From an uncultured Clostridia bacterium (GTDB lineage: Bacteria; Bacillota; Clostridia; Oscillospirales; Acutalibacteraceae), in assembly GCA_937876205.1 (NCBI GenBank), contig CALEII010000033.1, positions 62,001-126,000 of the forward strand: a stretch of 64,000 nt of DNA, given 5' to 3'. Every line of letters starts with the position of its first letter. Position 1 is the stretch's first letter. A model generated the notes under the pieces. It searched no databases, was not told where the DNA came from, and was given only the letters and a program-made list of their open reading frames with translations. Position numbers and translations under genes: made by a program. Of this stretch, positions 1-11,000 are shown one piece after another.

Positions 1-3000
1 CGATTTCAACAAGACCTGTTACGGGATAGGGACCCCAGTAATATGCTGTGCCGTTGGGTGTCTCATTGAATGCACCTCTGACAAGCTTGCCGTCCTTGGC
101 AAATTTGTACATCATACCTTCAACTGATTTTTCACCGCTGAGTGTCTTGAATCCGATTGTTCTTGAGAAGTAGTACCAGTAACCGTCGATTTCAAACCAG
201 CCACGCTGTGCGATGCCGTTGATGTAGTATGAATATGTGCCGTCATCGTTCTTGACGAATGCACCTTGCTTGAGCTTACCGTCTTCACCGAATTCATATG
301 TGAAGCCTTCATAAGTAACTGTGCCTGTCAGAGCAACGCCGTCTTCACCGAAGATGTAGTTGTCCTCACCGATAGCAACCCAGCCTGTCTGAACGTTGCC
401 GCCGATAAGATACATCGGTAAATCAGTTTCAGCGTCTGTTACAAAGCCTGAATATGTGCCGACTTCTGTTGTGTAGCCGCAAACCTTACATGTGAGGTAT
501 TCGCCGTCAAACTTGTTGACATGTCCGTTCTCTGAGCAGTCAACTGTCTTTGTTGCTGAGTATGAATCAAATACATTGTGATCTGTGCCGTCATAGTTCC
601 ATACAGTAATGTCACAGGTTGTGTCTGTTGTGCTGACTGTAAGGTAGATTGAGTTGTATTCGTCTGAAGCGATTTCGTGGATACCGGGAACTGTTGTTAT
701 CTGGTAGCCCTTTTCAGCTGATGTTGCGGCACAGATGAAGTATACTGCGCCATCTGCTGACTGTTCGCCTGCTGTGATGGGATATGTTCTTGCGTATGTG
801 TGGTCGTGACCTGCAAAAACGAAGTCGATATCAGCTGCATCAACTGCTGCAGTGATTTTATCCATCATTGCTCTTGTTGTGCCGCCGCCTATGTTTGTGA
901 AGTAGGGAGGCTGATGCATTGCGAGAATCTTCCAGTTTGCAGTTGACTTTGCTGCGTCTTCAACAAGCCAGTCAGCAGCTGCCTGTGCTTCTGAACCGCT
1001 GAGGTATTTGAATGCTGCTACATAAACATTGCCGTATTCAAATGAATATGCAAGAGGAGCCTGGTCTGTTGTGCCGGGGAGATTGAAGTAGTGAGCGGCG
1101 TTGATGCCTGCGGCATCACCTGTGAATTCGTGGTTGCCGAGTACGTGAACCATATCAATTTCACCGATATAGTCACCTGAGAATGCACCGCCGATGCCTT
1201 CCCAGTACGAGTATGAGCCTGCGTTGTCAACTGCGTCACCGGTCTGGATGCCGAATGTATAGTCTGTTTCAGATGCAGCAAGCTGAGAGAAGATAGCATC
1301 AAGATTTGATGTGTCTGCGCTCTGAGTGTCACCCATTACAAAGAAGTTTGTGTTTGTGCCTGCTCTGTCTGTAGTGAATCTTCTTACATCTGACCAGTTT
1401 GTGCCGTCGCCTACCATATAAACATATTCTGTTGCAGGAGCGAGGCCTGTAATAACAGCTGAATTGAATCTTACTGCATAGTTTGTTTCTGTTTTTCCTG
1501 AAGCAGCAGCAGTATCAACATAGCTTTTGCCTTCGAACTCTGTGAATACTGTTGCATCACCGTTTGCTTCGTAATCTGCCTTTGTTGCATACTTTACAAT
1601 TGCCTTGTCTGCACTTGCAACGGGAGAAGCCATCCACGAGATGTTCTGCTGAGTTGAAGCATCTTCAGCAGCATTGAGCTTGATGTAAGAGGGAGCTCCT
1701 GTTGTGTCGCCGCCTGCATTATAGCTCTGTGATTTATAGATGAATGAAAGGAGTCCGTCTTTTTCTGCGTAAATTGAGAATTCAGCAACAGAAGAAATGA
1801 GCAAATCTGTGTAGAGCTTGCCTTCTGCATCGGTTGTGCCGATGAGAGTGCCGTCTGCAAGGTAGATGTTTGCACCTTCAACGGGAGCAGCGTCATTATC
1901 TGTGATGTAGATGTATCCGCCGTCAGCACCAATAATCATAGTATCTGTGCTGAGAACGAAGGGAGAAATAGCTGCGTATGTGATTTTACCTGAGAATGCT
2001 GCTGTGTAGTTATCAGCTGATTCAGAAGCGAGAGTGAGAGCACCCTTTGCAATTCTGTGTGTTACCTCAAGGTTTTCGGGAACATTTGTGGGAACTGCAG
2101 TAACGATTGTTGCAATTGTTCCGTTGTCATTTTCAGCTGAAGCATCTGCTTTTCTGACAACCTTGAATGAAAGAGTATCATTGATGCTGTTGTAAACTGC
2201 TTCACCGTCAAGCTCATAGTTAGCAGCGGGAACAACAGTTACATCTCTCCAGTAGCTTGTGAAATCTGAAAGAACCTTGACCTTGACATCAGCACTTGTT
2301 ACATCTGCAACATTGTCTGATGTGATCGCAAGCTCGTAGTCCATACCGAGAACAGGAGCACCGTCAACAGCTACAAATGAAACTTCTGTATCTTCAGCAC
2401 CGCTGTCAATTGTAAAGTACTTCATTTCGGTTGTCTTGTTACCGAATACGTCAGAAACTTCAACCTCAATGTTGTGAATGCCGTCTGAAAGAACAGCGTC
2501 GTAGAAGTAGATTTCGTCGTCACCTTCGTTGATGTAGCACTTGTCTGTAACGTCAACGCCGTCAATATACATCTTTGTTGCAGCATCATCAATGCCTGTC
2601 ATATACTTATCTTCCACATCGGCAAATGAAGCCTTGAATGTGTTTGTGTTTGATGTGTAGACTGTTTCGCCGTCAACAATAGCACTGTTGATGTCGCCGA
2701 GGTAGTTTACCTTGGGGTTGAGTGTGTCTGATGTGTTTGCACCGTAGATAAGAGTGATATCGTCAATGTATATAGTGTCTGATGTTACGTCAGCACCCAT
2801 ATTTGAGGGCTGATATGAAATCCAGAACACGCCGCAGCTCTGATAGAAGCCATAAGGCTCAAAAGAACCGCCTACATTTGATACACCTGTTCTGCCCTTA
2901 AGACCTGTGAGGTCAAATTCGAGATATCTCCAGCCTGTCCAGTTGATGCCGCCTGATTCTGTACCCATATTGTCAGATGTTGTAAGACACTGGTATGATG

Positions 3001-5179
3001 TTGAGTTTGCGTCACCAATCTTAGAGCCGCAGTTGAGGTAGAGGTGGTAAGGAGCTGTGCCTTCGGGAGCGTATACCCAGACACCCATTGCTGTGGGAGA
3101 GCCTTCAAATCTGTATGTGGGTTCTGTAACTCTGAGGTAGAAGTTACCGTTTGATTCCTTGTTGTATGTTGAGAAGTCAAATGAAATTCTCAGAGCTTTG
3201 TCGCCGAAACGTACGGGCTCACCGTCTGCTGCAGTAACGATATCAGCTGATACTGTATCATTTGCAATAGCTCCGTTGGGCCACATATAAAGAGGCATAC
3301 CTTCTTCGTAAAGCTGTGCTGAGATAGCTGCATTTGATGAGCCGTTGTCAGCAAGCCACTTTTTACCGTATGTGGGAAGTGAAAAAGAAGGAATGTAATT
3401 TTCTGCATCCTTGTTTTCTTCGCCTGTTACATATTCAAAGTCATAAATCAGACTCTGCTTTGAGCCGATGAAAACTGTAAGATCAAGAGTAAGCGCAGTG
3501 TTGCACTTGAGTGTTGCAGTGACGTTTGTGTTATATGCACCGTCTTCTGCACCTGTGAATGTAAGACCGTCAAATGTGCCTGCAACACCGTTGACATCCA
3601 CATTCTTATATTTTGAGTAGTAAGCAAGATCGCCGCTGCTTACAAATCCGTCAAGCTTGTTTGTGATGAGGTAATCAATTTTGTATTTTGTGCCCTTATC
3701 AGGAGTTGCAGCAAGAATTTCAAGCACAACATAATCTTCTGCTCTGGGAATACCTGTGATTTCAGTAGGCTGGAATCTGTTTTTTGTTCCGTAAGTACTG
3801 TTTGTAAGGTATTTTGAATCGAAGCCGTCTTTGTAGAAATAAGCATAAATCTTATTTACATCTTCCTGATACTCACTGGTCAAAATTTCCCACTCAATAT
3901 CGTCATTCTGCATAATTACATCACGGTTCTGATATTTTGCAACGATACCGAAGTCAGTTGTGACACCGGGGCCTACAGCCTGTTCTGTGTTTGCAACATA
4001 GAGCTCATCGGGAACCACAATTTCAATTGTTGTTGAGCCTGAAGCGACGCCGTCAGCCATATAGTTTACCGTTACTTCACCTACATAGTTTTCTGCAGCG
4101 GTAAATACGCCTGTTACGGGGTCAATTGTACCTGTTGATTCGTCAGCAAGAGCAAAAGTGCCGTCTGCGGGAAGCTCTGCTGCATAACCTGCTGAGTCAA
4201 CACCCTTTGCAGTGAATGTAACTGTTGAGCCGGGAGTGTAAAGCTCATTGTTTGGTGAAAGAGATGCGTGATTGAAAACGCCTGAGGGCTTTGCTGTTGA
4301 GCAGATAAGAAGAGAAGATGAAACTGTTCTTTCACTGCCGTCTGAGGGGCTGTTTCTGCAGACAAGGTCTGTTTCGCCTTCGTGCTGAGAAACATATGTT
4401 GAAGAGCCGCCGCCGTCAAGGCAAAGAGCTGTTTCACAGCCTATTGCACAAAGAGCTTCTGCAAGCTCATCAAAATAAAGACCTGTTGAGTAGGGAGCCT
4501 GACGACCGTCTACAACATAGAGGATAACATTACCCTCTGCTGTGATACCTACAGCTGTTCTGGGAGCTGTATATGTGCCGTAATCGTTCACAAGAGCTTC
4601 CTGTGTTACTTCACCGTTCTCAACAAGAATGCAAAGACCGCCGACAGCTTCTACGATGTCTGATTTGAGCTTGCCTGTTCTGATAACAGCTTTACCTTCT
4701 GTTGTGATACCGAAGTAAGGTCTGCCTGAAGCTGAATGATATGTGGTGCCGTTCATAACAAGTGCGCCGTGTGTTTCACCGGTCTGCATATTGAAGAAGT
4801 CGGCATTTGTACCTGCAACAACATTGACATCTCTCTTACTTTCAGCGGCATATGCCTGGTCACGGACCTTCTGGAAGCCGAGCTTGCTGCCGTCATAGTT
4901 CTTGTAAGATGCAATGACAGATGTTGTCGGGTTGCTTATATCAACCTCAACAGCGTAAGCTACATTCTGGTTGGTACCTGTGCTGTTGTTGGTTGTGATT
5001 TTTGACTCCGTGATACCGGGAGCGAGCACGTAATCTGTCTTTGAAGTCAGGTATGTATCTGTGCCTAATTTTGATTCGTCAATTGATACAGCAGATGCTA
5101 TGGGCACCATTGTTGCGAGTATCATAACAATCGAAAGCACAAGACTGAGAACTGCCTTCATAGTTTTCTTTGTTTTCAT
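1..5179 (-). CDS. Secreted NAGPA phosphodiester glycosidase / metallophosphoesterase fusion (3' end outside window)
   Basis: The gene starts at ATG 5179 after an AAGAAAGGAA ribosome site and runs off the left edge, so about 1726 residues are visible. A signal peptide (KK...VLSIVMILATMVPIASA) is followed by a NAGPA/phosphodiester glycosidase domain (residues about 60-290; NADFFN, CLDGGGSS with Asp near 255). Beta-sandwich modules come next, then an FN3-like segment and a purple-acid-phosphatase-like metallophosphoesterase carrying GDTQS, GDAVDN, GNHE (near 1349), HQPPY and GHDH (near 1456). The visible end contains cell-wall-binding-type repeats (GWFEIDGYWYYF). The same order occurs in the 2104-residue paralogue at 8041-14355, which ends in a dockerin, so a dockerin here too is inferred but not seen. 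Compared with the paralogue it has an extra block of roughly 90 residues (about 3604-3880). The predicted role is extracellular cleavage of sugar-phosphodiesters followed by dephosphorylation; substrate unknown. Confidence 0.85.
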   Translation of the reverse strand, partial: MKTKKTMKAVLSLVLSIVMILATMVPIASAVSIDESKLGTDTYLTSKTDYVLAPGITESKITTNNSTGTNQNVAYAVEVDISNPTTSVIASYKNYDGSKLGFQKVRDQAYAAESKRDVNVVAGTNADFFNMQTGETHGALVMNGTTYHSASGRPYFGITTEGKAVIRTGKLKSDIVEAVGGLCILVENGEVTQEALVNDYGTYTAPRTAVGITAEGNVILYVVDGRQAPYSTGLYFDELAEALCAIGCETALCLDGGGSSTYVSQHEGETDLVCRNSPSDGSERTVSSSLLICSTAKPSGVFNHASLSPNNELYTPGSTVTFTAKGVDSAGYAAELPADGTFALADESTGTIDPVTGVFTAAENYVGEVTVNYMADGVASGSTTIEIVVPDELYVANTEQAVGPGVTTDFGIVAKYQNRDVIMQNDDIEWEILTSEYQEDVNKIYAYFYKDGFDSKYLTNSTYGTKNRFQPTEITGIPRAEDYVVLEILAATPDKGTKYKIDYLITNKLDGFVSSGDLAYYSKYKNVDVNGVAGTFDGLTFTGAEDGAYNTNVTATLKCNTALTLDLTVFIGSKQSLIYDFEYVTGEENKDAENYIPSFSLPTYGKKWLADNGSSNAAISAQLYEEGMPLYMWPNGAIANDTVSADIVTAADGEPVRFGDKALRISFDFSTYNKESNGNFYLRVTEPTYRFEGSPTAMGVWVYAPEGTAPYHLYLNCGSKIGDANSTSYQCLTTSDNMGTESGGINWTGWRYLEFDLTGLKGRTGVSNVGGSFEPYGFYQSCGVFWISYQPSNMGADVTSDTIYIDDITLIYGANTSDTLNPKVNYLGDINSAIVDGETVYTSNTNTFKASFADVEDKYMTGIDDAATKMYIDGVDVTDKCYINEGDDEIYFYDAVLSDGIHNIEVEVSDVFGNKTTEMKYFTIDSGAEDTEVSFVAVDGAPVLGMDYELAITSDNVADVTSADVKVKVLSDFTSYWRDVTVVPAANYELDGEAVYNSINDTLSFKVVRKADASAENDNGTIATIVTAVPTNVPENLEVTHRIAKGALTLASESADNYTAAFSGKITYAAISPFVLSTDTMIIGADGGYIYITDNDAAPVEGANIYLADGTLIGTTDAEGKLYTDLLISSVAEFSIYAEKDGLLSFIYKSQSYNAGGDTTGAPSYIKLNAAEDASTQQNISWMASPVASADKAIVKYATKADYEANGDATVFTEFEGKSYVDTAAASGKTETNYAVRFNSAVITGLAPATEYVYMVGDGTNWSDVRRFTTDRAGTNTNFFVMGDTQSADTSNLDAIFSQLAASETDYTFGIQTGDAVDNAGSYSYWEGIGGAFSGDYIGEIDMVHVLGNHEFTGDAAGINAAHYFNLPGTTDQAPLAYSFEYGNVYVAAFKYLSGSEAQAAADWLVEDAAKSTANWKILAMHQPPYFTNIGGGTTRAMMDKITAAVDAADIDFVFAGHDHTYARTYPITAGEQSADGAVYFICAATSAEKGYQITTVPGIHEIASDEYNSIYLTVSTTDTTCDITVWNYDGTDHNVFDSYSATKTVDCSENGHVNKFDGEYLTCKVCGYTTEVGTYSGFVTDAETDLPMYLIGGNVQTGWVAIGEDNYIFGEDGVALTGTVTYEGFTYEFGEDGKLKQGAFVKNDDGTYSYYINGIAQRGWFEIDGYWYYFSRTIGFKTLSGEKSVEGMMYKFAKDGKLVRGAFNETPNGTAYYWGPYPVTGLVEI

Positions 5180-5227
5180 AATCTGCACATTCCTTTCTTG
5201 ATATTATGGTAAAAAATGCACATATAA

Positions 5228-5256
5228 ATTATATTATTTAATAAGTAAAATGTCAA
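5228..5256 (-). promoter_or_regulatory. Sigma-A-type promoter of the left-edge NAGPA gene
   Basis: On the minus strand TTGACA (5256-5251) and TATAAT (5233-5228) are separated by exactly 17 bp, about 50 bp upstream of the start codon at 5179. Confidence 0.75.
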
Positions 5257-5378
5257 TAAAATTTAGTTAAATCGACAGTTGAGTTGCCATTTTTGGTTAA
5301 TATGTTGAATGATTTTAATGGCAATTGTTGAGTTTGTTTGTGGATTAAATTAACAAAATATTAACACACTGTTAAAAA

Positions 5379-5410
5379 GAAAAAAGAGCTGAAAAAACAG
5401 CTCTTTTTTC
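5379..5410 (-). terminator. Intrinsic terminator of the CotH-dockerin gene
   Basis: GAAAAAAGAGCTG / CAGCTCTTTTTTC inverted repeat with a 6-nt loop, 20 bp after the stop codon at 5430. It sits before the promoter of the next gene, so the two genes are probably separate transcription units. Confidence 0.8.
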
Positions 5411-5429
5411 ATATAATGAATATTATTGA

Positions 5430-7928
5430 TTATTTGTCAAGACCTGCAGCTTTTCTCAGTATAAGTCTTGCATCTGCTGCAGTAAGTCTGTTGTCCTTGT
5501 TGATGTCTGCAAGAGTTGACTGCTCCTGTGTGGCAGTGTCAAGCTTTGAAGCAAATCTCAGAGCAAGACGGGCATCTGCAGCAGTGATTCTGCCGTCTTT
5601 GTTGATATCTCCTGTTTTGTATGCCGGCTTCGGTGCCACGGGAATGAGAAGGGAAGCTTTGCATTTTGTACATTTGTAGACAATGCAGGTTTCTGAATAT
5701 CTTTCGTCGTCGGGAGCAAGCTTGTAATCGTGTGAATCGGGATTACCTCTTGTGAGACCGCACATACTGCAAGTTTCAGGTCTGTCGCAGGTTGCGTCAA
5801 GCCAATCGTGAGGCAAAAGTGAAGCATCTTCATTTATTTCTCCGCAGACAGTGCAAGTTTTCGGTGTCTGACAGGTTGCCTCTGCCCAGTCGTGGCCTGC
5901 AGGCTCGCTTTCTGTGATTCCGCAGTCCTTACAGGTTCGTGGTTCTGTGCAAGTGGGTGTCAGCCAGTCGTGTCCCATAGGCTCGAGCTTCTTTCCGCCT
6001 GAAAAAACCTTATTGCAATCTTTACATACAGTGCTTTCTGTTTTACCTGATTCTGTGCAGGTGGGTAATACGGCGGGAACTGTGACGATATTGTCGTGAT
6101 ATCTTGTGGTTGAAGACCATTTTGTGGGGTCTTTGGGGGCCTTATAGCTGTTGCCGTTCCACTCAGAAGTTGTCTCAGAAAGCCATTCGAGTCTTTCTGT
6201 TGCAAAATCAAGAAGGAAGTCAATGCCGTTGTCATATGTTTCTTCGTCACCGCAACGGAATGCCGCAGTTTCTTCGTGTGTGATATCCCAGAGCTTGTAA
6301 TTCATCCTCTGTGAAGCATAAATCATCTGTGACAGCTTCATAATGTTGCCGTCTTCACCGAGCATTTTTGCAGCTTCAAGGTAGAATACGCCGTCTTCGG
6401 AGTCAAGATAATCTTTCACAGCATCACGGAAGCTTTCGATTGTGATAAGTGTGCTTGCGAGGTACTTTGTGGCAGCCCAGAAGTTTTCGGGATTGCCTGC
6501 AATCTGACTGTTATAATCATAACCGGTTGTAAAGCACAGGTCATAGTCCCATATAGGACCTGCATACATTATGTCCTCATCCTCGGGAAGGTAGAAATAT
6601 GTTGATGAACGATAGCTGTCGTAATTCTTTGTGAATTCATTGATAAGATATATTTTTACCAGTGAATCAAGGTCACAGTAGTCATAATAATATTTACCTG
6701 TTTTTGTATTGTATCCGTCAGGGCTGAAAACTGCGTCTTCAAATTCCTGATAGAAATTGCTGATAAATGCACCTGTTTCCTTTGTGAGATATTCAGGATT
6801 TTTTGTAACGACAGCCTGCCCTCTGTTGGTCACAAAGCCTGACTGTTCATCTGCGTATCTGTAAATGAAATCGAGCTCAAGAAGATAAGCGTGATGTGTT
6901 GTGCCCTCTTCAAGTTCAGGCTCCTTGAGTCCGTCAACATATTTGTATGAGCCCTTGCTGTCTGTTTTTGCGTCCGTTTTGCCGCCGTCTGCAAAAGTTT
7001 TTGTCACAACAACGGGGTCCTCATAAGCGTCAGAGCCTTCGTTGAGCTCTTCAATTATGCCGTCAAGGTCCTGAATCTGAATACCTTCGTCGCCTACTTC
7101 AGCCTTGTCGGTGATGAGGTATGTGCCTCTGTATTCGCCGTCATAATATAAGTCGATTGATTCGCAGTCAATGGTGTAGGGGAGCCCCAGACCTTTTGCA
7201 AGGTCAACGACAAGCTGATTGTGAATGAGTGTGATGTCACCTGCGTTTGCAAGAAGCACCCACTTTTTCTGTGCGTTGTCTTCGTCACCGGTCATATTGA
7301 ATTTGTTCTTGATTTTTATCTGATAAGGCTTTTTTGTGAAGTCAGTGAAAGTGGAATTGCCTCTGCCCTTGATTTCTGTAATGGCATCGGCATTGCAGAC
7401 TGTACCGTCAGCATTGAGGTAGACAAATTCACCCTTTGTTTTGTTTGATTTTGAAGTGTCAACCCATTTTCTGCCTTTATTTTCGGGGTCTTCGCTGACA
7501 ATGAACAGTGATTTTAAATTTTCAGACTTCATAACTGTGATAACTGCTGATTCTTCACCGTTATCTGCAGTTGATGCAGTAATTTTAAGCTTGTATTCGC
7601 CGTTGCAGGCTGAAAAATCATTAAAAAGTGCAGTCAAATCAACCGATTCTCCGTTTGAAACAGTAACAGATGAGTCCGCAGTAAATGTCAGAGTTGAAAA
7701 CTGTTCATCTGCGAGCAGAGTTATATTTTTAAGGTCTGCAGAAGAGGGTAGGAAGAGATATGACCCTTTGTCACGGGCTGTCTGAGGATAAATAACGGTA
7801 TTTGCACTTTCTTCATTTGCGATAAAGTGCAGACCGATGTCCGTGTCAGCTGCAGATGCCGAAATAGTGAGCAAAAGAGCTGTGATAAGGATTAAAATCA
7901 TTACAGAAAAAAGTCTTGATAACTTCAT
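5430..7928 (-). CDS. Secreted CotH-kinase-family protein with C-terminal dockerin
   Basis: An 832-residue protein. The start is set at ATG 7928 because CAGGAGGT lies just upstream; an in-frame ATG at 7970 would fall inside the promoter palindrome. A signal peptide (residues 1-27) and a short beta-rich region precede a CotH kinase domain of roughly residues 140-500. The domain carries the WDYD motif (Asp461 and Asp463) that matches the metal-binding DxD of CotH/Fam20-like kinases. CotH of Bacillus is a spore-coat protein kinase, and related domains occur on cellulosomal proteins. Three Cys-rich repeats (HDW.ATC..P.TC..CG) come next, then a two-repeat dockerin (GDINKDGRITAADA; ADINKDNRLTAADA) at about 765-832, predicted to bind a cohesin scaffold. 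It lies between two NAGPA-phosphatase paralogues. Kinase activity and target are inferred. Confidence 0.88.
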   Translation of the reverse strand: MKLSRLFSVMILILITALLLTISASAADTDIGLHFIANEESANTVIYPQTARDKGSYLFLPSSADLKNITLLADEQFSTLTFTADSSVTVSNGESVDLTALFNDFSACNGEYKLKITASTADNGEESAVITVMKSENLKSLFIVSEDPENKGRKWVDTSKSNKTKGEFVYLNADGTVCNADAITEIKGRGNSTFTDFTKKPYQIKIKNKFNMTGDEDNAQKKWVLLANAGDITLIHNQLVVDLAKGLGLPYTIDCESIDLYYDGEYRGTYLITDKAEVGDEGIQIQDLDGIIEELNEGSDAYEDPVVVTKTFADGGKTDAKTDSKGSYKYVDGLKEPELEEGTTHHAYLLELDFIYRYADEQSGFVTNRGQAVVTKNPEYLTKETGAFISNFYQEFEDAVFSPDGYNTKTGKYYYDYCDLDSLVKIYLINEFTKNYDSYRSSTYFYLPEDEDIMYAGPIWDYDLCFTTGYDYNSQIAGNPENFWAATKYLASTLITIESFRDAVKDYLDSEDGVFYLEAAKMLGEDGNIMKLSQMIYASQRMNYKLWDITHEETAAFRCGDEETYDNGIDFLLDFATERLEWLSETTSEWNGNSYKAPKDPTKWSSTTRYHDNIVTVPAVLPTCTESGKTESTVCKDCNKVFSGGKKLEPMGHDWLTPTCTEPRTCKDCGITESEPAGHDWAEATCQTPKTCTVCGEINEDASLLPHDWLDATCDRPETCSMCGLTRGNPDSHDYKLAPDDERYSETCIVYKCTKCKASLLIPVAPKPAYKTGDINKDGRITAADARLALRFASKLDTATQEQSTLADINKDNRLTAADARLILRKAAGLDK

Positions 7929-7962
7929 TTGTAAACCTCCTGTTTCTTTTTGGGGAAACTTA

Positions 7963-8006
7963 AACCCCATCTCCTACATTATATAGGAGATGGGGTTCTT
8001 TGTCAA
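7963..8006 (-). promoter_or_regulatory. Promoter embedded in a 14-bp perfect palindrome upstream of the CotH gene
   Basis: On the minus strand TTGACA (8006-8001) and TATAAT (7983-7978) are spaced 17 bp. The spacer is one arm of a perfect 14-bp inverted repeat (7963-7976 / 7984-7997), and the -10 box is in its loop. The same hairpin lies 44 bp beyond the stop codon of the 2104-residue gene and may act as its terminator, although the following T-tract is weak. It could equally be an operator. Confidence 0.65.
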
Positions 8007-8040
8007 TCAGTTAAATATTTCAACCGACTTCAAGTTTTTA

Positions 8041-11000
8041 TCAGAAGCTCTTGTCAAGACCTGCTGCAACTCTGAGAATCTTTCTTGCGTCGAGAGCGTT
8101 GATCTTGTTGTCGAAGTTAACGTCTGCAACGATGAAATCCTTTGAAGTTGCGGGAATGTCGATCTTTGCTGCATATCTGAGAGCAATTCTTGCGTCAGCA
8201 GCAGTAACCTTACCGTCTCTGTTTGAGTCACCGACCTTGTAGTAAACAACGGGTTCTGTTGTTTCTGAATCGGGTTCGTCAGTTGTGGGAGGCTCAGTTG
8301 TAGGAGGTTCTGTTGTGGGAGGCTCAGTTGTAGGAGGTACGATTGCAGGAATCTTCTTGGAGTCGATAACTGCATCACATACTGTACACTTGAGCTGTTC
8401 AAGACCTTCAATGCCGATGTCGGCAGGAGTTACAACTGTCCATTCACCGGCTGTGTGGCCTGTTGCAGCAACTTCATCATCTGTGTATGTGTCACCGCAG
8501 ACTGAACATGTGTAGGTTGTGAAGCCCTTTTCTGTACATGTGGGAGGTGTTACAACGGGAGCGTGCTTGTGTCCGTCTGCATCAACAGTCTTCTGAGCTA
8601 CAAGAACGAAATCACAAACTGAGCACTTTTCACCTGCTGTGAGACCGGTGTCATCACAATCGGGTGCTGCTGCATCAAGAACAGCCTTTGTATAAGGATG
8701 ATCTGTGATATGATCCTTAACAATAACACCGTTTACGTCGTAGTAGTAGAATGTGCCGTTGATTTCAAAGTTTTCTTCCTTGAGCTGAAGCTTGCCTTCT
8801 GCTGAGAATGTGTAAGTCTTTTCACCGATTGTCTGTTCACCTGTTACAGCGTAGAAGTCATCACCGAAGTAGTAGATGTCTCCGCCGACATAATGCCAGC
8901 CTGTGAGTCTTTCATTGTTGCCCCAGTAGTAAACAGTACCGTTATCTGTTACATTGAGAGCACCTTCAACAAGTCTGCCGTTCTTATCGAATGTGAACAG
9001 GAGAGTTGAATCTGTTGAAGTGATGGGATATTTGCCGTCCTTAACCTTGTCAGCGTTGATCTTACCGTCGTTTTCAAGAGTAGCCATACCGTAGCCTGTC
9101 TGTCTGTCGAAGTAATACCAGTAACCGTCAATTTCGAACCAGTTACGCTGCTTGAGACCTGCAATCCAGTAGTAGGTATAGATGCCTGACTTGGAGAATG
9201 CACCCTTTACAAGGTCGCCGTTTTCATCGAATGTGTATGTGAAGTTTGTCTTGCCGTCAGCTGTGTCGCAGGCAATCTTGTGTGCGCCTGTTACGGGAAG
9301 ACCGTCGTCACCGAGGTAGTTGAGCTTGCCTGAATCAGGATTTGTAAGCCAGATGTGAGTACCGAGAGTACCGTCATCCTTAACGAATGTAAGCTTTGTA
9401 AGTTTACCTGTTTCATCAAGAGGATATGTGTATTCGCCTATCTTTGTTTCGCCTGTATCGGGAAGACCGTCAGCACCGAGGTGGAAAACGCCGTCAGCAG
9501 TTTCTGTCCACCAGTTTGCTACGAGTGCGCCGTCCTTGACAATAGCGAACTTTGTGAGAACACCGTTTTCATCGAAGGGATACTCATACTCGCCGACCTT
9601 CTGTGTGCCTGCAAGGGCAACGCCGTCTTCAGCGAAGTAGTAGATTGCGCCGTCAATGTCAACCCAGATATTCTTGAGAGCTGCACCGTTATCAATCTTC
9701 ATAAGAAGACCTGAGTCAACGTCTTTTGCAAGACCTGTGTAGCCTTCAACAGCTCTTGTGTAACCGCAGACTGAGCAGGTAAGCCATTCATCGTCAAGAA
9801 CGAAGTCGTGACTGTCGGGAGTGCATGTAACAGCCTTTGTAGCTGTGTAAGAGTCAATAAGCTCTGATTCGCCTGTTGCACGTACACAGTTGTATGTTCT
9901 GATTTCAAGAGTTGTGTCTGTTGTTGAAACTGTCATATAAACAGCATCATATGTTTCATTCATTGCTGCATAGTGGTGGTCAGGATTGTTTATGATATCG
10001 TAACCCTTTTCGCCTGTTGAGCCGCAGATGATGTAAACTGTACCGTTTTCCTTGTCAACTTCACCTGCTGTGAGAGGCTCTGTTCTTGCATATGAATGGT
10101 CGTGACCTGAAAGAACGAAGTCAATATCAGCAGCGTCACAAGTTGCACTTATGAGTTCCTGAAGACCGTTTGTAGCACCGCCGGGATTTGTGAAGTAGGG
10201 AGGCTGATGCATTGAGAGAATCTTCCAGTTTGCAGTTGAAGCAGCTGCATCTTCCTTGAGCCATTCGCAAGCCTTTTCATATGTTGCAAGGTTTATATAA
10301 CCGAATGATGCAACATAAACATTGCCGTATTCAAATGAGTAAGCAATAGGAGCTTCATCTGTCCATTCGCCGGGAAGTGAGAAGTAGTGAGCAGAGTTGA
10401 TACCTGCAAGGTCACCGTAGTATTCGTGGTTACCGAGAACGTGAACGATGTCTGTTGAACCGAGAATATCTGTGCTGAATGTTCCTGCTACTGCATCCCA
10501 GTATTTGAAGTCTGCACCGTTGTCAACAAGGTCACCTGTCTGAAGACCGAAGTCAAAGTCAGTGTTTGTTGCAGCAAGAGCGTTCTTGATGTTGTTTACA
10601 TCAGTTGTGTCTTCTGACTGGATATCACCGATGATAAAGAAGTCTGTATCTGTGCCGGCTCTCTGTGTCTTGAATGACTTGTAATCTGACCATGTTGTGC
10701 CGTCACCTACAACGTATACATACTCAGTGTCGGGCTTGAGGCCTGTGAGAGTTACGCTGTTGAGTCTTACGGTGTAGTTGGTTTCAACCTTACCTGAAGC
10801 CATCATTTCTGAAAGATATGATGTACCGTTAAGTCTGTACTCAGTGTAGCCTGAGAAGCTGTTTGCGGGGTCGTTATAAGCGTCGTATTCTGACTTGAGG
10901 ATATAACGTACCATAGCCTTGTCAGCAGTGTAGAGGGGATTTGACATCCATGAAATACTCTGCTGTGTTGAGCTGTCTTCTGATGCGTTGAGCTTGATGT

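Noticed and set aside
8276..8340. Tandem DNA repeat as an independent element
   Set aside because: It stays in frame and encodes the PPTTE linker of the dockerin protein, a common feature of modular secreted enzymes.
8285..8515. Plus-strand reading frame opposite the NAGPA gene
   Set aside because: It is antisense to the Pro-Thr linker and Cys-rich repeats, has no ribosome site, and its VVGGS repeats are a shadow of the linker codons.
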